A stretch of DNA of 64,000 nucleotides from Cordylochernes scorpioides. Lineage: Eukaryota > Arthropoda > Arachnida > Pseudoscorpiones > Chernetidae. Shown in pieces: positions 11,091 through 23,073 of the stretch. The translations under genes were made by a program, and so were the position numbers. The stretch is taken from assembly GCA_030710605.1 (NCBI GenBank), contig CP092863.1, positions 62,456,508 through 62,520,507 of the forward strand. The letters are read 5' to 3'. Position 1 is the first letter of the stretch, and every line of letters starts with the position of its first letter. The notes beneath the pieces were generated by a model that saw only the letters and a program-made list of their open reading frames with translations, did no database searches and was not told the DNA's origin.

Positions 11091-11345
11091 GTTCTTACGG
11101 CGATGAAAAAATATTGGGAGGGATTGGCTCATCTGTGGTGAACCATCCCAGCGGTTTCGCCAATTCAATCTACCAGACCGCTTCTTAGAGCTCTTATACA
11201 GTTTTAGGATTTTGCTTATATATACTACACTGAAAGGTGAAATCATAGAAGTAGTATTCAAGTAAACTACAGAAATGAGCTTCTAGACTAATAGAATTAT
11301 ATATAAATATAAACATTTGCATCGAGCAATGCTCTTTCTCGCACA
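11091..11345 (-). mobile_element. Dispersed repeat, copy 1 (shared with 43490-43760)
   Basis: On the minus strand it shares GCGGTCT, TTGGCGAAACCGCTG and GGTTCAC-ATGAGCCAA segments, and at the other end a TGCATCGAGCAA hairpin region, in the same order as the copy near 43490-43760. It is non-coding, and the class is unknown. Confidence 0.6.
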
Positions 11346-11850
11346 AAAATACAAGGCCAGGTATTCAAAAATAAATATAAGGCAATAACACGCCATCTAT
11401 ATATAAGGAAGGAAACCATTAAACACGAATGTTTATTCTAAACATATAAAAACAAACGTCCTTACTGCTATGAAAAAATATTCTGAGGTATATTAGAATT
11501 TAAGAACCTTTCAAATGATACCCAGTTACAAATATAAAACCTCCTTAAGTAACCCATTTGAGCGACCGTCTCTTTAAGCGACCACTTTTATAAAATCTGA
11601 AGTGACTTGAGCTAATTCAACCTCCAATGACCGACCACCTCCTGGAGAAACACTGTTGGGCTCTCAATAGGACAGTATGACAGACCATATTATAGACCTC
11701 AGGACTATATTAACATGGCAGTTAAGGACAGTAGAAGTCTTGAGTTTGGCTGCTTGACTTTGGACAGAGACCGAAAGATTTTTTTTTTAAATCTTAAATA
11801 ACTTCTGAATTATAAAATAATGGTGGTCTCCATTCCTCTCTAATAACTAA
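11346..11850. other. No recognised feature
   Basis: AT-rich sequence between the repeat and the LINE. The 5' limit of the LINE is uncertain, so part may belong to it. Confidence 0.4.
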
Positions 11851-12018
11851 AGCCTGAAACAAAAAACTACGCAGAGCATAAGATGCCGCACTCTTTCCAC
11901 AACGCGACATTTTACACGAAAGGTTCAAACATTCCTGGTTGAACATTGAAGAAATTGATATCGCTAAAAGCCGATCCTTCAGGACATTTGTAGTTCCTCT
12001 GACAACAACCCCTGGGGT

Positions 12019-13039
12019 TTGATCAAGAAATATATTACCTCTAGTAGACCCAATCCCCTCTCTTCTCTTACTTCTGAGAGAAATTCGCTATCGCCCTCCA
12101 TTCCCAGCTATCTCGACTTCCTCTTGTTGTCTTACTTCTCCCCGCCACCGTCCCGCTCACTTATCTTTTCCAGTAACTATTTCGGTCTGCTACCTCACTC
12201 TGACCCCACTTTCACTGATCTAAAATTGGAAATCGCCGCAAGATCTCTCAAACCAAGGAAAACACCTGACCTCGACCTTCTACCAGGGAGATTCACGGAA
12301 TAGCCCATGATTCCTTCCCTTCTTTCTTTCTGAAGCTCTTTAATACTTGTTTCAAAATAGGTCACTTCCCTGCTTTCTGGAAACACAAAGGTTGGCCTTT
12401 GTTCCTAAAAGGTGTTACTCTTCTGAATTTGCTACAATAAATAGGTCAATTTTCCTACTTTCTGCCTCAAGTGAGATTCTAGAGGGCCTATTATGTCACC
12501 GCTTCACGGATTTTCTGGAAGCTAACTCTCTCATTATTTCTCTTCAATTTGGTTTCCTTACAGTTTAGGCCTTTTATTTGATAAAAAATTAAAAAGGCGA
12601 TTTTGGACTTCCACTGCTTGCTTATTGATTAACCTGGACATCACCTCAGCCTTTGATCAACTCTATATCCCCGCCCTCTCCCATCGCCTACATGCCCTGA
12701 ATCTCCCTTCCTCTTTACTTAACATGTATGGCTCCTTTCTGATTGACTGTTCCGCCACTCTTACTTACAGAGGCCATTCGCGGTCCATCACCGCTTCTAG
12801 AGGCTAGGAATTTGGCTCCAAAAGTGGTCCTAACTTTCGGACATCTTTTTGACGCCATTATTTCTCACTCCGTCCCCCAGGATGTACCTATACGAGCATT
12901 CGCTGATTATATCCAGTCGGTTATCACCGGTCACCCTGACACTCCAACGCACAGACATCTCATCTACACCTGGTGCCTAGGTCACAATCTCAAACATTCA
13001 CCAAACAAGTACTCCATCCTCTCCATTCATTATCTATAA
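12019..13039 (+). pseudogene. LINE reverse transcriptase relic
   Basis: Successive open stretches contain an RT N-terminal segment ending in LKPRKTPDLDLLPG (compare the KTPGPDG motif of LINE RTs). Next comes NLDITSAFDQLYIPALSHRL, the catalytic-Asp block with D and AFD conserved. IRAFADYIQSVITG then stands where YADD would be, with the second catalytic Asp lost. Between them the expected PQGS block is disrupted. At least three frame changes and several stops separate the pieces. RT performs target-primed reverse transcription in active elements; this one cannot. Confidence 0.75.
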
Positions 13040-13548
13040 TCCTTCCCTCCCTATCGATAGCATTCCAATCCCTTGCCTTGAAGAGGTAACGATTCTCGGT
13101 TTCAAATTCAACTCACGCCTCTCTTTTTCCTTCGACCTTAACCAAATCTGCACTGAAATCTATATATCTTTCCGCAACTACACTCCTGTGCGAACCTGTA
13201 TTGTGAGTTGGATTTTAAAGCCCGCCTTCTCATGTACAACGCCTTTTTCAGCCCACTCTCACATACGCGGCTTCCATCTGGGGGGCAGCACAATTCGTGG
13301 GATTCTCATACGATATACACATAAAATATTTTGCCAACACCATACACGGCTACCGCACAACACTAATTCTTACTTCCATTGCACTGATGAGGCCCTTTCC
13401 CTTGGATCTGACAATACCTCTACTCTCTGCAACCTTCTCACCACAGGTCCTCTCCCTTTCAATATTGAAGGCCGTCCCCGCCCCCACCCCTATTCTCCAC
13501 CTCAATCCTTACCTCGAATCTTCTATTCTCCACTTACTGCCTAATAAT

Positions 13549-14024
13549 TCTGATGTCTCATACTTTACAGATGTTCCAAGTCACAGGACTCGGCACTGAA
13601 ATTTGTTGGTTTTTCTTCGCTACTTCTTTTTCCTTCTTTTGAAACATCCATCCCTCTCTCAAATAATTTTTCAGTCCTACAAGCGGGGAGTTTCACACTT
13701 CTGTCGGCATTGAAAGCCATTTTCTTCCTTCCACCACAACAATCTGTGGCAACTTATCGGAATGCCTCTCACTTCTTTTTCCCTGTCCGACTTGCATTGT
13801 CGCAATTTCCTAATCCACAGATTCCAAACTACCTCTTACAAACTTTTGTATCACGCGGAATCTCGCTACACTGGTTCAAGAGTCATTCTGGTAACTTTGG
13901 TAAATGTTGTACAGACTCTCTTGCGAGATCCACCTCTGCGGACACTGTCACTCTCGCCCAATACAAACTGGCCTCACGTAGCACTCATTTTAAACATCTG
14001 AGCAAATCCTTCTGGGTCTCGTGA
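13549..14024 (+). pseudogene. LINE RNase H domain relic
   Basis: SYFTDVPSH corresponds to the first RNase H block (YTDGSK in intact relatives), with the Gly-Ser lost. About 110 residues on, in another frame, RGISLHWFKSHSGNFG is followed by DSLARS, the last block, which normally reads as a P-x-H-x-G-x-x-GNE-x-AD-x-LA pattern. Here GNE-AD has become GKCCTDSLA. RNase H removes the RNA strand after reverse transcription. At least one frame change splits the domain. Confidence 0.7.
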
Positions 14025-14160
14025 GAGGAGGAGTTCATTACCGCTAACCCTACTATCTACAAGAACCTAGAAATCTCTCCTTGTTCTTAGTTTTCAATTC
14101 ATAAACACATCATACCTGATTATGGAATAACTACAGGCCTCATTACCGTCCACACATGGA

Positions 14161-14480
14161 TTGGAAGCTTTGACAAATCAAAGAATATACGTGCCCCAAC
14201 ATGCAGTCACTATCTCTCCTTTTCACAAACAATTACACATATTTTTCGAGTGCCCTAATCTTGATACTGAATGCTCATATCTCTATGCAGCCTGCCTCAG
14301 AACCATTGGCTACATACCACTAAACTTAAACGACCTGTTTTGGAAGGACAAAGTTTGTGAATCGAAACTGAAATACGCCCATAATAGAGGGAGGTTTATC
14401 TCCTCCAATATAACATATTCGACTTCAATCAAACCTTTACTTTATTTGATAACATATTATAATTTCTCTTTCACATTCAT
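14161..14480 (+). pseudogene. LINE C-terminal region relic
   Basis: An open stretch with HIFFECPNLDTECSYLYAACL recalls the short Cys/His motif that follows RNase H in this LINE group, where the pattern is H-x-F-x-C-P. The coding signal stops near 14480, after which the sequence becomes ordinary AT-rich DNA. No clear poly(A) or target duplication was found. Confidence 0.5.
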
Positions 14481-15947
14481 TACTCTTCCGCTTTCATAAA
14501 TTTCCATTTTTGGACATTTTTCTTTGCCTTCACGGTAACTGTACATGTTTCTCCATCATATTATTTCCTTTTAACTTTGTGCAACCTTTCACTGTATATA
14601 ATTTCCTTTTGCTACCCCTTTTTCGTTTTATATTCGTTGAGGGAGAAAAAAAAAATAAATAAAATATAATGCTAAAAGAAAAAGAAATGACTTTTTCAAA
14701 ATGTTTAACCATAAAACGAAAATTAAAAACTCTGGGGAAAGGTATTATAGCCATTAAATAAATATTTTTGAATGAAAAAATATAAATAATAAATAAAAAC
14801 TGAATTATAAAGAAATATTTGAAACCTTCCATTATCCCCCTGGCTGCCCCTCTATAATCGAACTTAAAACCCTATTGTACCCTACGTATCAATCGCTTTC
14901 TTCCATTTCTTAAATTGATTACTCTCCTCCACTTTATTATATTAACCATAGACTGTATCTGGGTTTACAGACTCACCTTTTGACTTGTTCTCCTTTGTAC
15001 TCTCACCATACTCATTGAACCATCTGTAGTTTCGCCCGGGAAAGTCCCAGATTGACTTGAGTGGGCGTTGAAATTTAATCTGTCCAGTTCTTGGACAGAT
15101 GTTTTTTTGTTGTTGTTCCCTTTGACCAGTTGATTGCGAAGATCTCACTCTGAATGAATACGGTACCACCCTTTTATCGAAAACTATTCAAGAATTAAAA
15201 CATCTCCCAATCACTGCAAAAGTGACTTCACTTTTAATTCTAGAATATTCAAAGCAAACCTCGCTTTCTTGACGCTATTAAACAGGATAAATCCTAGCTT
15301 CAGAATAGAGAAGTAAGAAGGCTCTAATTTATCTAACTAGAACTAAAACTTGGCTACCACTCGAGCCTCAGTTAATAGGATTTTATCCAATATATGTTTA
15401 TATGTAAATAAATTCTACACCATATAAAAAGCAACGTAACATTATAACCTTGAATCATAAACATTTGTAGATAGTTTATGTAAGACGTGGCATGTAGAGT
15501 TCGCATAGAGCGAATAGGTCACACGGAAGAAATACATTTTGATTGATTCCTTTGGCGGGCACAAATCTTTTGCAGAAATGTAAATATGTAATCTTTTATT
15601 TTCCTTATTCCTCACACCTTTAGTCACGTATTATACTTTCTCAAATTGTGTCTTATATATTTTCATCAGCACAAATAAAGCAAATTGTGACTGAAAATTT
15701 AATCATATTTCCAAGATTATATGACTACAAACTATACACTATACAGTAATACTCAAATATTATTTTAAAAAGCAAATAATAATTTCTCTCTTATCTGCAA
15801 AAATAATTATGTAACATATTTATGTGATGATTTAAGACCATGGTATTATTGTAATAAATCCAAATATGTAATACCACATGTTTCAACACGTGAATGTACA
15901 TAACTTGCTATTTACTGCAAATATTAAACATCAAATAACATCAATAT
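14481..15947. other. AT-rich stretch without recognised gene
   Basis: Long AT-rich region. The short open stretches (for example 14942-15169) lack any motif I recognise. Confidence 0.55.
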
Positions 15948-16022
15948 ATATAATTCTTTATTAATATTGCAGACTGTGCACTTTGCAAGTATTGACAAGA
16001 TGACAATAAATTATCTTAATTG
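15948..16022 (+). mobile_element. 75-bp LINE 3'-tail insertion with 17-bp target duplication
   Basis: TCAAATAACATCAATAT occurs at 15931-15947 and again at 16023-16039. The enclosed 75 bp ends with AGATGACAATAAAT and a TTAATTG segment, matching the 3' end of the GC-rich LINE at 37740-37775. It is a 5'-truncated product of that LINE family. Confidence 0.8.
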
Positions 16023-16039
16023 TCAAATAACATCAATAT

Positions 16040-16458
16040 GTACCGCTAAAGATTGTGATAAAGTATAGCAGCTGTACAGATAGAAGGAATGAAGAATTAC
16101 ATGAGAAACTTAAGTCTAAAGTCCTATTTCAATTAGGAAACGAGGGTTAATAGTTATTAACTAACTAAAATAGTTAGTATGTTTTCTTCAGTCTTCGAAG
16201 CCTTGATCCACGTCACATCTATCGCCAGGTAATCCTTTCCTGCCTTAATCCTCCTCATTTCATTCCTCCTTGACGACAGCCGCTTCTTCTGTGGAATCCC
16301 TGTTTGCTTATTTCACCTTTGGTCAAGCTGTGTCGCCTTCCTAATGACTGCACGGTAGCGGTGGCATCGAGGTTCATCTAGTATCAGGTAACACTGGTCC
16401 AAGAGGTCCCAAGATGTCACAAATACATGTAAATGTGTTAATATACTTAATAATTTCA
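16040..16458. other. No recognised feature
   Basis: No coding or repeat signature seen beyond low-complexity patches. Confidence 0.45.
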
Positions 16459-17587
16459 TATCTATATATATATAAATGAATGTTTGTTGGTCCGTCCGTA
16501 AGTGATGATCTTCTACATCGCTCAACCGATCGTGATGAAACTTTGGGAAGTTGTTTAGTATACTACCGGGATGGTTTCTGGCTAATTACTCTTTAGAAAT
16601 AACCTTTCGTTGCATTTTTATTTACAATAAAACGTAAATTCACTCGCAATAAGCGCCCCCTCGCGGCAGGCGTATGGCCTGAAATAGCCTCGCATGAGCG
16701 TATTTGTAACGTCAAGCTTAGCCTATAGGTTAGGTACACAGCTTCGTACCCCCACAACCTAGGTTCAAGGCTCAGCGTGGATGTTTTTTTTTTTCATTAC
16801 TTTTATATTATTGTAGCAAATTATTAAAAATATTATTTTATTTAAAATGTAGGCTTTTTAAAATAAAAATTAACATAAACAATTTTTAAATAATATTTAT
16901 AACAAACCTAGGTTCGAGGCTCAGCGTGGGTGTCTTTTTTTTATTTTCATTTCTTTTATATTATTGTAGCAAAGTCTTTTTTTACAGCATTATTATATTT
17001 TAATTGGTTTATTTTAAATATGTTTGTTATGAAGGCTCTTGGTAATACTATTTAGAGCACATTTTACATTTTAAACACCTAAGCACCCCTCTTTTTAATA
17101 TTGTAGCAAAGTATTAAAAGTATTATTTTATTTTAGATGTTTGCCATGAAACTTTGGGAAGTTGTTTAATATATTACCGGGACGAGAGATTTCTGGCGAA
17201 TTATTTTAAAATAATATTTATAACAATAATTATAGCAAATTTTAAGAAATATTTTTAAATTCTGTGTTTGTGCATATATAAATATTTTACAAAAATTGTG
17301 AGAACGTTCTATTAGAATATCTCAAAAACAAAAAACAATACATATAAACAAGTTGACTGACATTTAATAATGCAGTGATTATAAAGGGCTATATTATCTA
17401 TATATATAAAAATCACTTTCAAATTTTAACGTAACGTTCCATTCTCAATCCCGTAGGGCTTTAGATCGGCTAAAACATTTTTATCTTTATAAGTGAATAT
17501 TAACTTTACGGTACTGAATAGTTTAGTATAATATTAATTTAACATATTACAACTTAGCCACAGCAACGCGTGGCCGGGTTCGCTAGT
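16459..17587 (-). mobile_element. Non-autonomous retroposon relic, opposite orientation to 9121
   Basis: The plus strand starts with a TATATATATAAATGAATGTTT tail-like end and GATGAAACTTTGGGAAG, the complement of the 3' block at 10310-10325. It ends GCGTGGCCGGGTTCGCTAG, the complement of the 5' start type at 9121. A second tail-like start at 17396 suggests two nested copies. Confidence 0.55.
16711..16775 (+). promoter_or_regulatory. Pol III-type A and B boxes
   Basis: TAGCCTATAGG (16719-16729) fits the A-box consensus. GGTTCAAGGCT (16762-16772) is one mismatch from the B box. Spacing is tRNA-like and a run of T follows near 16784. A B-box-like copy (GGTTCGAGGCT) recurs near 16911. No tRNA cloverleaf is convincing, so I read this as SINE-type promoter sequence. 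Confidence 0.4.
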
Positions 17588-17981
17588 ATTCTATAATTAT
17601 AAATAGTATAACAGCACACCAAAATATAGATACAATTCAAAGCGCTAGCTTGGCCATCATTTAATCACAAATAATATAAGAGATTTATTGAGACAGCCTC
17701 ACACAAAGCAGGGCTAAGTCTTATTTAAACGAAATTATTAATTTTCTTTTCCAGGAAACTCCCACAAGTTGTGAGTCAGTTTTGAAGACGCCGCTAAATA
17801 CCGACAAATGAGCTGGACAACAATAGCATAGATCCCACCTTCTTGGACCTAGCCGTATCTTTGGTGCTGACCTCTCTTCTAGGTGACATGCAACTTGCTT
17901 CATCATTTGTGTTGACGCCTGACCACGAAGCCTCATGACTGCTAATGCTCTTTTTGTGATATATATTTAAATATATATATA
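17588..17981. other. Flank of Gypsy copy 2
   Basis: No gene. It ends in a TATATATATATA run directly before the LTR, which fits a TATAT target. Confidence 0.5.
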
Positions 17982-18632
17982 TGTCATAATTTGTATATAC
18001 CAAGATGTAACCCCACCAAAATATATGCAATGTATCGTCCAAAAGGTTTTAATAAAAGTTAGGCCTCGCGAAAAAGAGAGAACAGCCATTACCAGGATTT
18101 CATTATCCAGGAAGTAAAGGTTATTACCCAGGAACTATAAAACTAAGTTCAAAGACCTTCTTCTTCCTGGAGGATTGTAATCATGAAAATACAATGGAGA
18201 TATCAATATCCAATCAGAGTTCAGCATGAAAAACTAACAGCCAACCAAATACAACCACGTAGACGATCTCAACCAATGAGAGGCATGGAGAGTTAACGAG
18301 GAAAATCTCGGACTCAAAGTTAGTCAGTAGGGAACTCGACCTGACGAGGAGCAAGACGTGCTTAAGCCCTTCTCACCAAGGTAACCTCTATGTTCAGAAT
18401 GTGATAGTCAAGTACTCCATTAGCCTCAAAACCTTCTCTCCCTTATTCGCGAGGTCCATTTTCAACCCATCCTGTGTTCCCTCTCGTTATTTCCCCTGTG
18501 AAAAACCCTACCATTTCGACCAAACGACTGCGCCATCAACCACCACAAGTCACCAACCCTACAGTAAGTCAACAAGGTCTTACATAACAATAAACAATCA
18601 AAAAAGGGTCCCAATCAAAACAAATTATTATA
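17982..18632 (+). repeat. 5' LTR of Gypsy copy 2
   Basis: It begins TGTCATAATTTG. An AATAAA signal lies at 18051-18056. It matches 25182 onward closely. The right edge is uncertain: ...CCAATCA at 18617, or the A-rich extension to about 18632. Confidence 0.88.
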
Positions 18633-18635
18633 GAG

Positions 18636-18647
18636 AGTCGACAGGAT
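18636..18647 (+). other. LTR-adjacent 12-base motif, possible non-canonical primer site
   Basis: AGTCGACAGGAT lies 4 to 18 bases after the LTR, depending on where the LTR ends. It is identical to the motifs at 1959-1970 and 61845-61856 (minus strand). Confidence 0.45.
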
Positions 18648-18651
18648 ATAA

Positions 18652-19604
18652 ATGGAAAACGAGCCACCTCAGGAAACGACAGGACATAAGATGGAAGACA
18701 ACGCGGCGAATGAGGAAGCCACCGAAGAGACAGGCCCCCTAGCGGCCTTAATAGTGCAGTTGATCGCCGCCCTGACGCAAGTAGGGTCGACCCAGCGCGC
18801 GGAGACGGATCTGCCCCCCCCCCCCCTTTCGATGGGACATACGCCGCCCGCCAATACTTCCAGGCCTACGACCGGAAGATGGACGAAGCCCTCGTAGCCA
18901 CCCCCGATAAGTTGCTCAGGTTGCCTGGCTACCTGACGCGCCAACCCCTGGAACTCTTCAGGAAACTCCGGTTGGCCACCCAGAGCTACTTCCAGGTGAG
19001 GCAAACCCTCATGGATCTCTACCCAGAATCCAGCGAGGCATCCTTCGCCATGTACTTCGCCATGAAGCTTGCTGGACAGGCAGGACTGGAGAAATACTAC
19101 CGGGAGAAAATCGCCATGGGAATGCAACTGGGACTCCCACAGGAGGTAATCCTCGAGACGCTGACGGAGGGGTTGCCGCTCTCCGACCAGCGCCTGGTCC
19201 GTGTGGTACCTCCTGAGAGCCTGGGAGAGTGGTTCCAACTGGCGCAGCGGATCCACGGACCCAGCGCACCAACTGCATGTCACCGCGAGGAACAACCGCC
19301 CACCATGTCGGGCCCATACACCAGCACACCCAAAAGAACAGGTGCGTGGACAGCACCTGCTCCGCCGTCGAACTGTAAATTCTGCGGCGCCCATCATTGG
19401 CACAGTGAATGCCGATATAAACCAGCCCAACACGCGAGCGCGCGGGCAGTGCAAACAGCCCCACATCCACAACACGCCCAACACCCCGCACCAGGCCAAG
19501 CCGGACAAGCCGCCAGAGACGCCCCAGCCTTTTGCCAACCAGGTAGGAAGGCACCACCCACTTTTCGTCAGCCAGCTGCCAATCAAACTACCAATCACGC
19601 ATGA
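18652..19604 (+). pseudogene. gag: Gypsy gag with homopolymer frame change
   Basis: An acidic N-terminal part (18652 onward, MENEPPQETTGHK) leads to a run of about 13 C at 18815-18828. After it, gag homology continues in another frame, starting with the FDGTYAARQYF block and ending at a TGA at 19602-19604. The second part carries a zinc knuckle CKFCGAHHWHSEC (CX2CX3HX4C), as in copy 1. The TGA is in the same frame as the DTGA protease motif that follows, so gag and pol are separated by one stop here, unlike the overlapping frames of copy 1. The frame change could be decay, slippage or a sequencing length error. Confidence 0.8.
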
Positions 19605-19773
19605 ACTTTCACCCCTTTTCTCATTGACACAGGCGCAAGCTTGAACATAGTGCCCTATAACCTATATAAAAAAAATAAAATGTAACCTCCCTCAATTAAA
19701 ACTTAAAAAACAGCCCATAGACCTACAGGCCATAAACGGTCTTGTACCGACCTTAGGTCAAATAACCCTCCCC
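19605..19773 (+). pseudogene. pol: Gypsy protease, split
   Basis: TPFLIDTGASLNIVP (19614 onward) is the retropepsin active site with D-T-G intact. The frame closes at TAA 19683-19685 in an A-rich stretch. The second half of the protease fold (LPFGILGINTL, from about 19830) continues in the frame of the pol reading frame that opens near 19774. A frame change therefore lies between about 19660 and 19700. Confidence 0.75.
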
Positions 19774-21366
19774 TTGACAATAGGTAAAATAACCAAAAAC
19801 GAGAATTTCCATGTGGTGGAAGCACCTCTACCATTTGGAATTCTCGGAATAAATACCCTCCGAAATTTTAAATTTACAATAGATTTTAACCAAGGCACTA
19901 TGATCCAACTCGCCGCCCCATTGTCCTCTACCACCTATTACTTTGCTCATATACCCAATGAATGCGCCTATTGGGAATGCCAAGCGGAGTCACAAAGGGC
20001 TCACAACACATACAAGTTTCCGCACATGGCATCCAATGCGCGCATCCATTGGTCAAAAACCAATTGTCAACATGCCAATCTAGTCACGCGCACGCACAAC
20101 ACAATTATTTCACTAAGGCCAATTGCCCTTATTATATGCCCTCAATGCACATGGCCACAATGGCCCAAACTCATCACAAAAATGCACAAAACATGTCCAT
20201 TCAACAGGGCAGTTCTCACACTAAGTACACACGTGACCACACATCATCACACAACCGTCACACACGCGTACATTGCAGCATCCGCGACACTCACACTAAA
20301 GCACCACAAAAGCATTCCCATACACATGCGACAGTACGACACAAAGTCCTCACTATCCACCTCACTTTTACAAAGATACAACCACATATTTACACAAAAC
20401 AAATTCGGCGTACCATGCCTAAAAATCCCACAAGTAAGAATACCCACAAACTCCAACAAAATCATCACCATACGTCCATATCGTGTTCCGATATGCGACC
20501 AACAGGAAATCCGCAGTCAAGTCCAACAAATGCTGGAAAACGGCATTATAGAGCAGTCGTTTTCATCTTTCTCTAGCCAAGTCACTCTCGTCACCAAGCG
20601 CGACAAGACCAAAAGGTTTTGCATTGACTATAGAAAGGTGAACGAACTTATCAGCTCTGATGTCCATCCACTCCCAAGGATCGAGGATATACTCGACCGT
20701 CTCGCACGGGCCAAATATTTCTCAACTGCCGACATATCCTCCGCGTATTGGCAGGTCCCAATACACCCCGATTCTCGACCACTGTTGGCATTTGCCACGC
20801 TCGAAGGGTTATATCAGCCCACTCGATTGCCTTTCGGGCTGAAAACCAGCCCTCAGATCTACGAAAGAGCCATGAGTCAAATCCTACAGAGGCACGGACT
20901 AGATTGCGTGGCACATTATTTCGATGACTTCATCATTTTCTCCAACACACTGGAGGAACATCAAAACCATCTGCGCCAATTTTTCGCATTTTGCGAGGTA
21001 GAAAAGTTACAACTTAACTTCGCAAAATGCGAATTTTTTAAGCAGTCCATAAATTTTCTAGGATACACCATCACTGCTGGTACTACCACACCACTCACAC
21101 GCAACACAGATATCATCCACGCCATCCAACAACCACACAACCGTAAAACATTACAATCCTTCTTAGGCGCTGTGAACGTTTATAACAAATTCATATCGGA
21201 CTACGCCCGCTTGCAGACGCCACTTAACAACCTTCTCAAAAAGGATGTCACGTGGGTCTGGGATGATAAATGCCAGAAAGCGTTCACTAACCTGAAAGGA
21301 AAGCCTCACCACACACCCCAGTTTACACCTTTACCAAGAAGGTCTGCCATGCCAGGTGTACTGTGA
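19774..21366 (+). pseudogene. pol: Gypsy protease end, reverse transcriptase and start of RNase H
   Basis: 530 codons are open; the usual start codon is not relevant because the product is made as part of a gag-pol polyprotein. After the protease end comes a variable, His/Thr-rich linker of about 130 residues. RT follows: FCIDYRKVNEL, STADISSAYWQVP, PFGLKTSPQIYERAM and the catalytic VAHYFDDFIIFS box. The thumb (INFLGYTIT) and tether (LQSFLGAVNVYNKFI) come next. RT motifs look intact. The frame is lost after KAFTNLKG and closes at 21366. The catalytic RNase H YCDAS is readable in another frame near 21357-21371. Confidence 0.9.
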
Positions 21367-23073
21367 CGCCTCCAACCTCGGCATACAGGCATCCTCAAAC
21401 AGGTCCATCCTGATGGGAAGACCTACCCAGTCCAATACTTCAGCCGCGCCCTTCGTTCACACGAACGGAATTACTCCATCTCTGAATTATAATGTCTAGC
21501 AATCGTTGAGAGTGTGGATAAATTCCGCGTCTATTTGATGGGCAGAAAATTCACCATATTTTCTGACCATCACGCATTGCAGTGGCTGAAAACGATCAAA
21601 AACCCGTCAGGCAGATTATTTCGATGGAGTTTACGACTGTCGAGTTACGAATTGGAGGTTCGTTACATAAAAGGAGCACGACATTATGAGGCGGACCTCC
21701 TATCCCGTAACCCGTTCTGTGGCTTCTTAGACGCCCCCGTCATTAAGAACCATCAGCCTTCCCCATCTGGAGACCCTAAACTGACCATTGATCACAACGG
21801 ACTTCATACCATTTCCCGCAAAGGTGTAACCAAAATCATAATCCCAAAAACACTCATCAACGAATTACTTCAATCAGTACACACCCAATACAACCACCCA
21901 GGCATATCACAGATGACGAGACTCATCTCCGCTCAGTATTATTGGCAGGGCATGTCAAAAGACATTACACAAAAGGTTAAAACCTGTCCAACCTGCCAGT
22001 TGACAAAGCGTCCGCTGGGACCCACTTATGGGGAATTAGGTCAACCGCCAGAAGCCAAAGGACCCTTTGACCTACTATCCCTCGATACCATAGCAGAGTT
22101 TGCCAAATAAGGCAACGCCAAAGTATACCTCTACGTCGTAGTCGACCATTTCTCGCGCTACACATGGACGTTTCCGTCCAAATCCACCAGCATTTTTACC
22201 TATCAACAGGTGCTCAAACGAGTATTACAGGATGGCTCCCCGAAACGCCTTCTTACGGATAGAGCCCCTGCATTCACTTCGCCGAGATTTAGGAGCTTTC
22301 TGCTTAACAGGAGTATCCACCCGTTGCTCACCACCAGCAATAATCCACAAGCCAACGGTCTATGTGAACGCCTAAACGCCACCCTTACAGGAAAACTTAG
22401 GCTACTACATTTGGAGAATTCTAAGATCGCATGGACCAAGTTGGTCAAACGAGTTAATAATACTCCTCACTCTATCACCGGTTTTCCGCCCATCTACCTG
22501 ATGTTTGGCGTTCTACTCCCGGAACTTTCTGACCACACCACACCTTATCCAGACATCGACAGAGCTAGGAGGATCGCACACACGAGAACTCAAAACAAGC
22601 ATCTACGAGACAAAAACGTTTATGACCAACGACACAAACAACCACGCTTCGAGATAGGCGACCTGGTGTTGGTTAAAATATATCACCACCTCAACACAGG
22701 GAAACCCGCCCTGTATTTCACAGGACCATACACCATATTAGAGATCATCTCCCCAAATGTGGTCCGTATCGATAGACCCAACCAACCTCTCCAGAGAGAT
22801 ACTGATACAGTCCATGTAAACAAACTTAAACTATTCACAGAAAACATCCAATACATAACACCACCCATAACCAAGATACACCACCTACAACATAAGGATA
22901 ATTACATTTTTCCATTTAAACACCTCACACCCGAAATATTTCCAACGGAGCCGCTGACAATCAAACCGACGAACAGCGAACCTTTCATTCATTTAGATTC
23001 CACCATTTTCACCAAAACCCGATTTATACCCTTTATAGATAACAAAAAAGCGACATCGCCCATCCACAAATAG
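21367..23073 (+). pseudogene. pol: Gypsy RNase H end and integrase
   Basis: The frame is interrupted by TAA at 21490-21492 and TAA at 22108-22110. The open parts (21514-22110 and the same frame to 23073) encode RNase H (FTIFSDHHALQW). Next is the integrase HHCC zinc finger (H-x3-H in HTQYNHPG, CPTC) and catalytic core blocks: D in LLSLDTIAEF, D in LLTDRAPAF, and NNPQANGLCERLN with the catalytic Glu. A C-terminal DNA-binding region (FEIGDLVLVKIYHH) completes it. Integrase joins cDNA ends to host DNA. All three catalytic acidic residues are present, so only the stops and frame changes disable it. Confidence 0.9.

Larger units (their letters stand above)
11850..14480 (+). mobile_element. Decayed RNase H-type LINE
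   Basis: Plus-strand fragments occur in the order RT fingers, RT palm, thumb, RNase H and a Cys-containing C-terminus, with frames changing every few hundred bases. The order fits the I/R1/LOA group of LINEs, which carry RNase H. Sequence here is noticeably more C-rich on the plus strand than in flanking DNA. It is an old inactive copy. Confidence 0.75.

Noticed and set aside
16711..16775. A functional tRNA gene
   Set aside because: A and B boxes are present, but acceptor and anticodon stems do not pair well. SINE-type promoter sequence is more likely.
18669..19598. 309-codon minus-strand frame
   Set aside because: Antisense shadow of gag in the Gypsy element.
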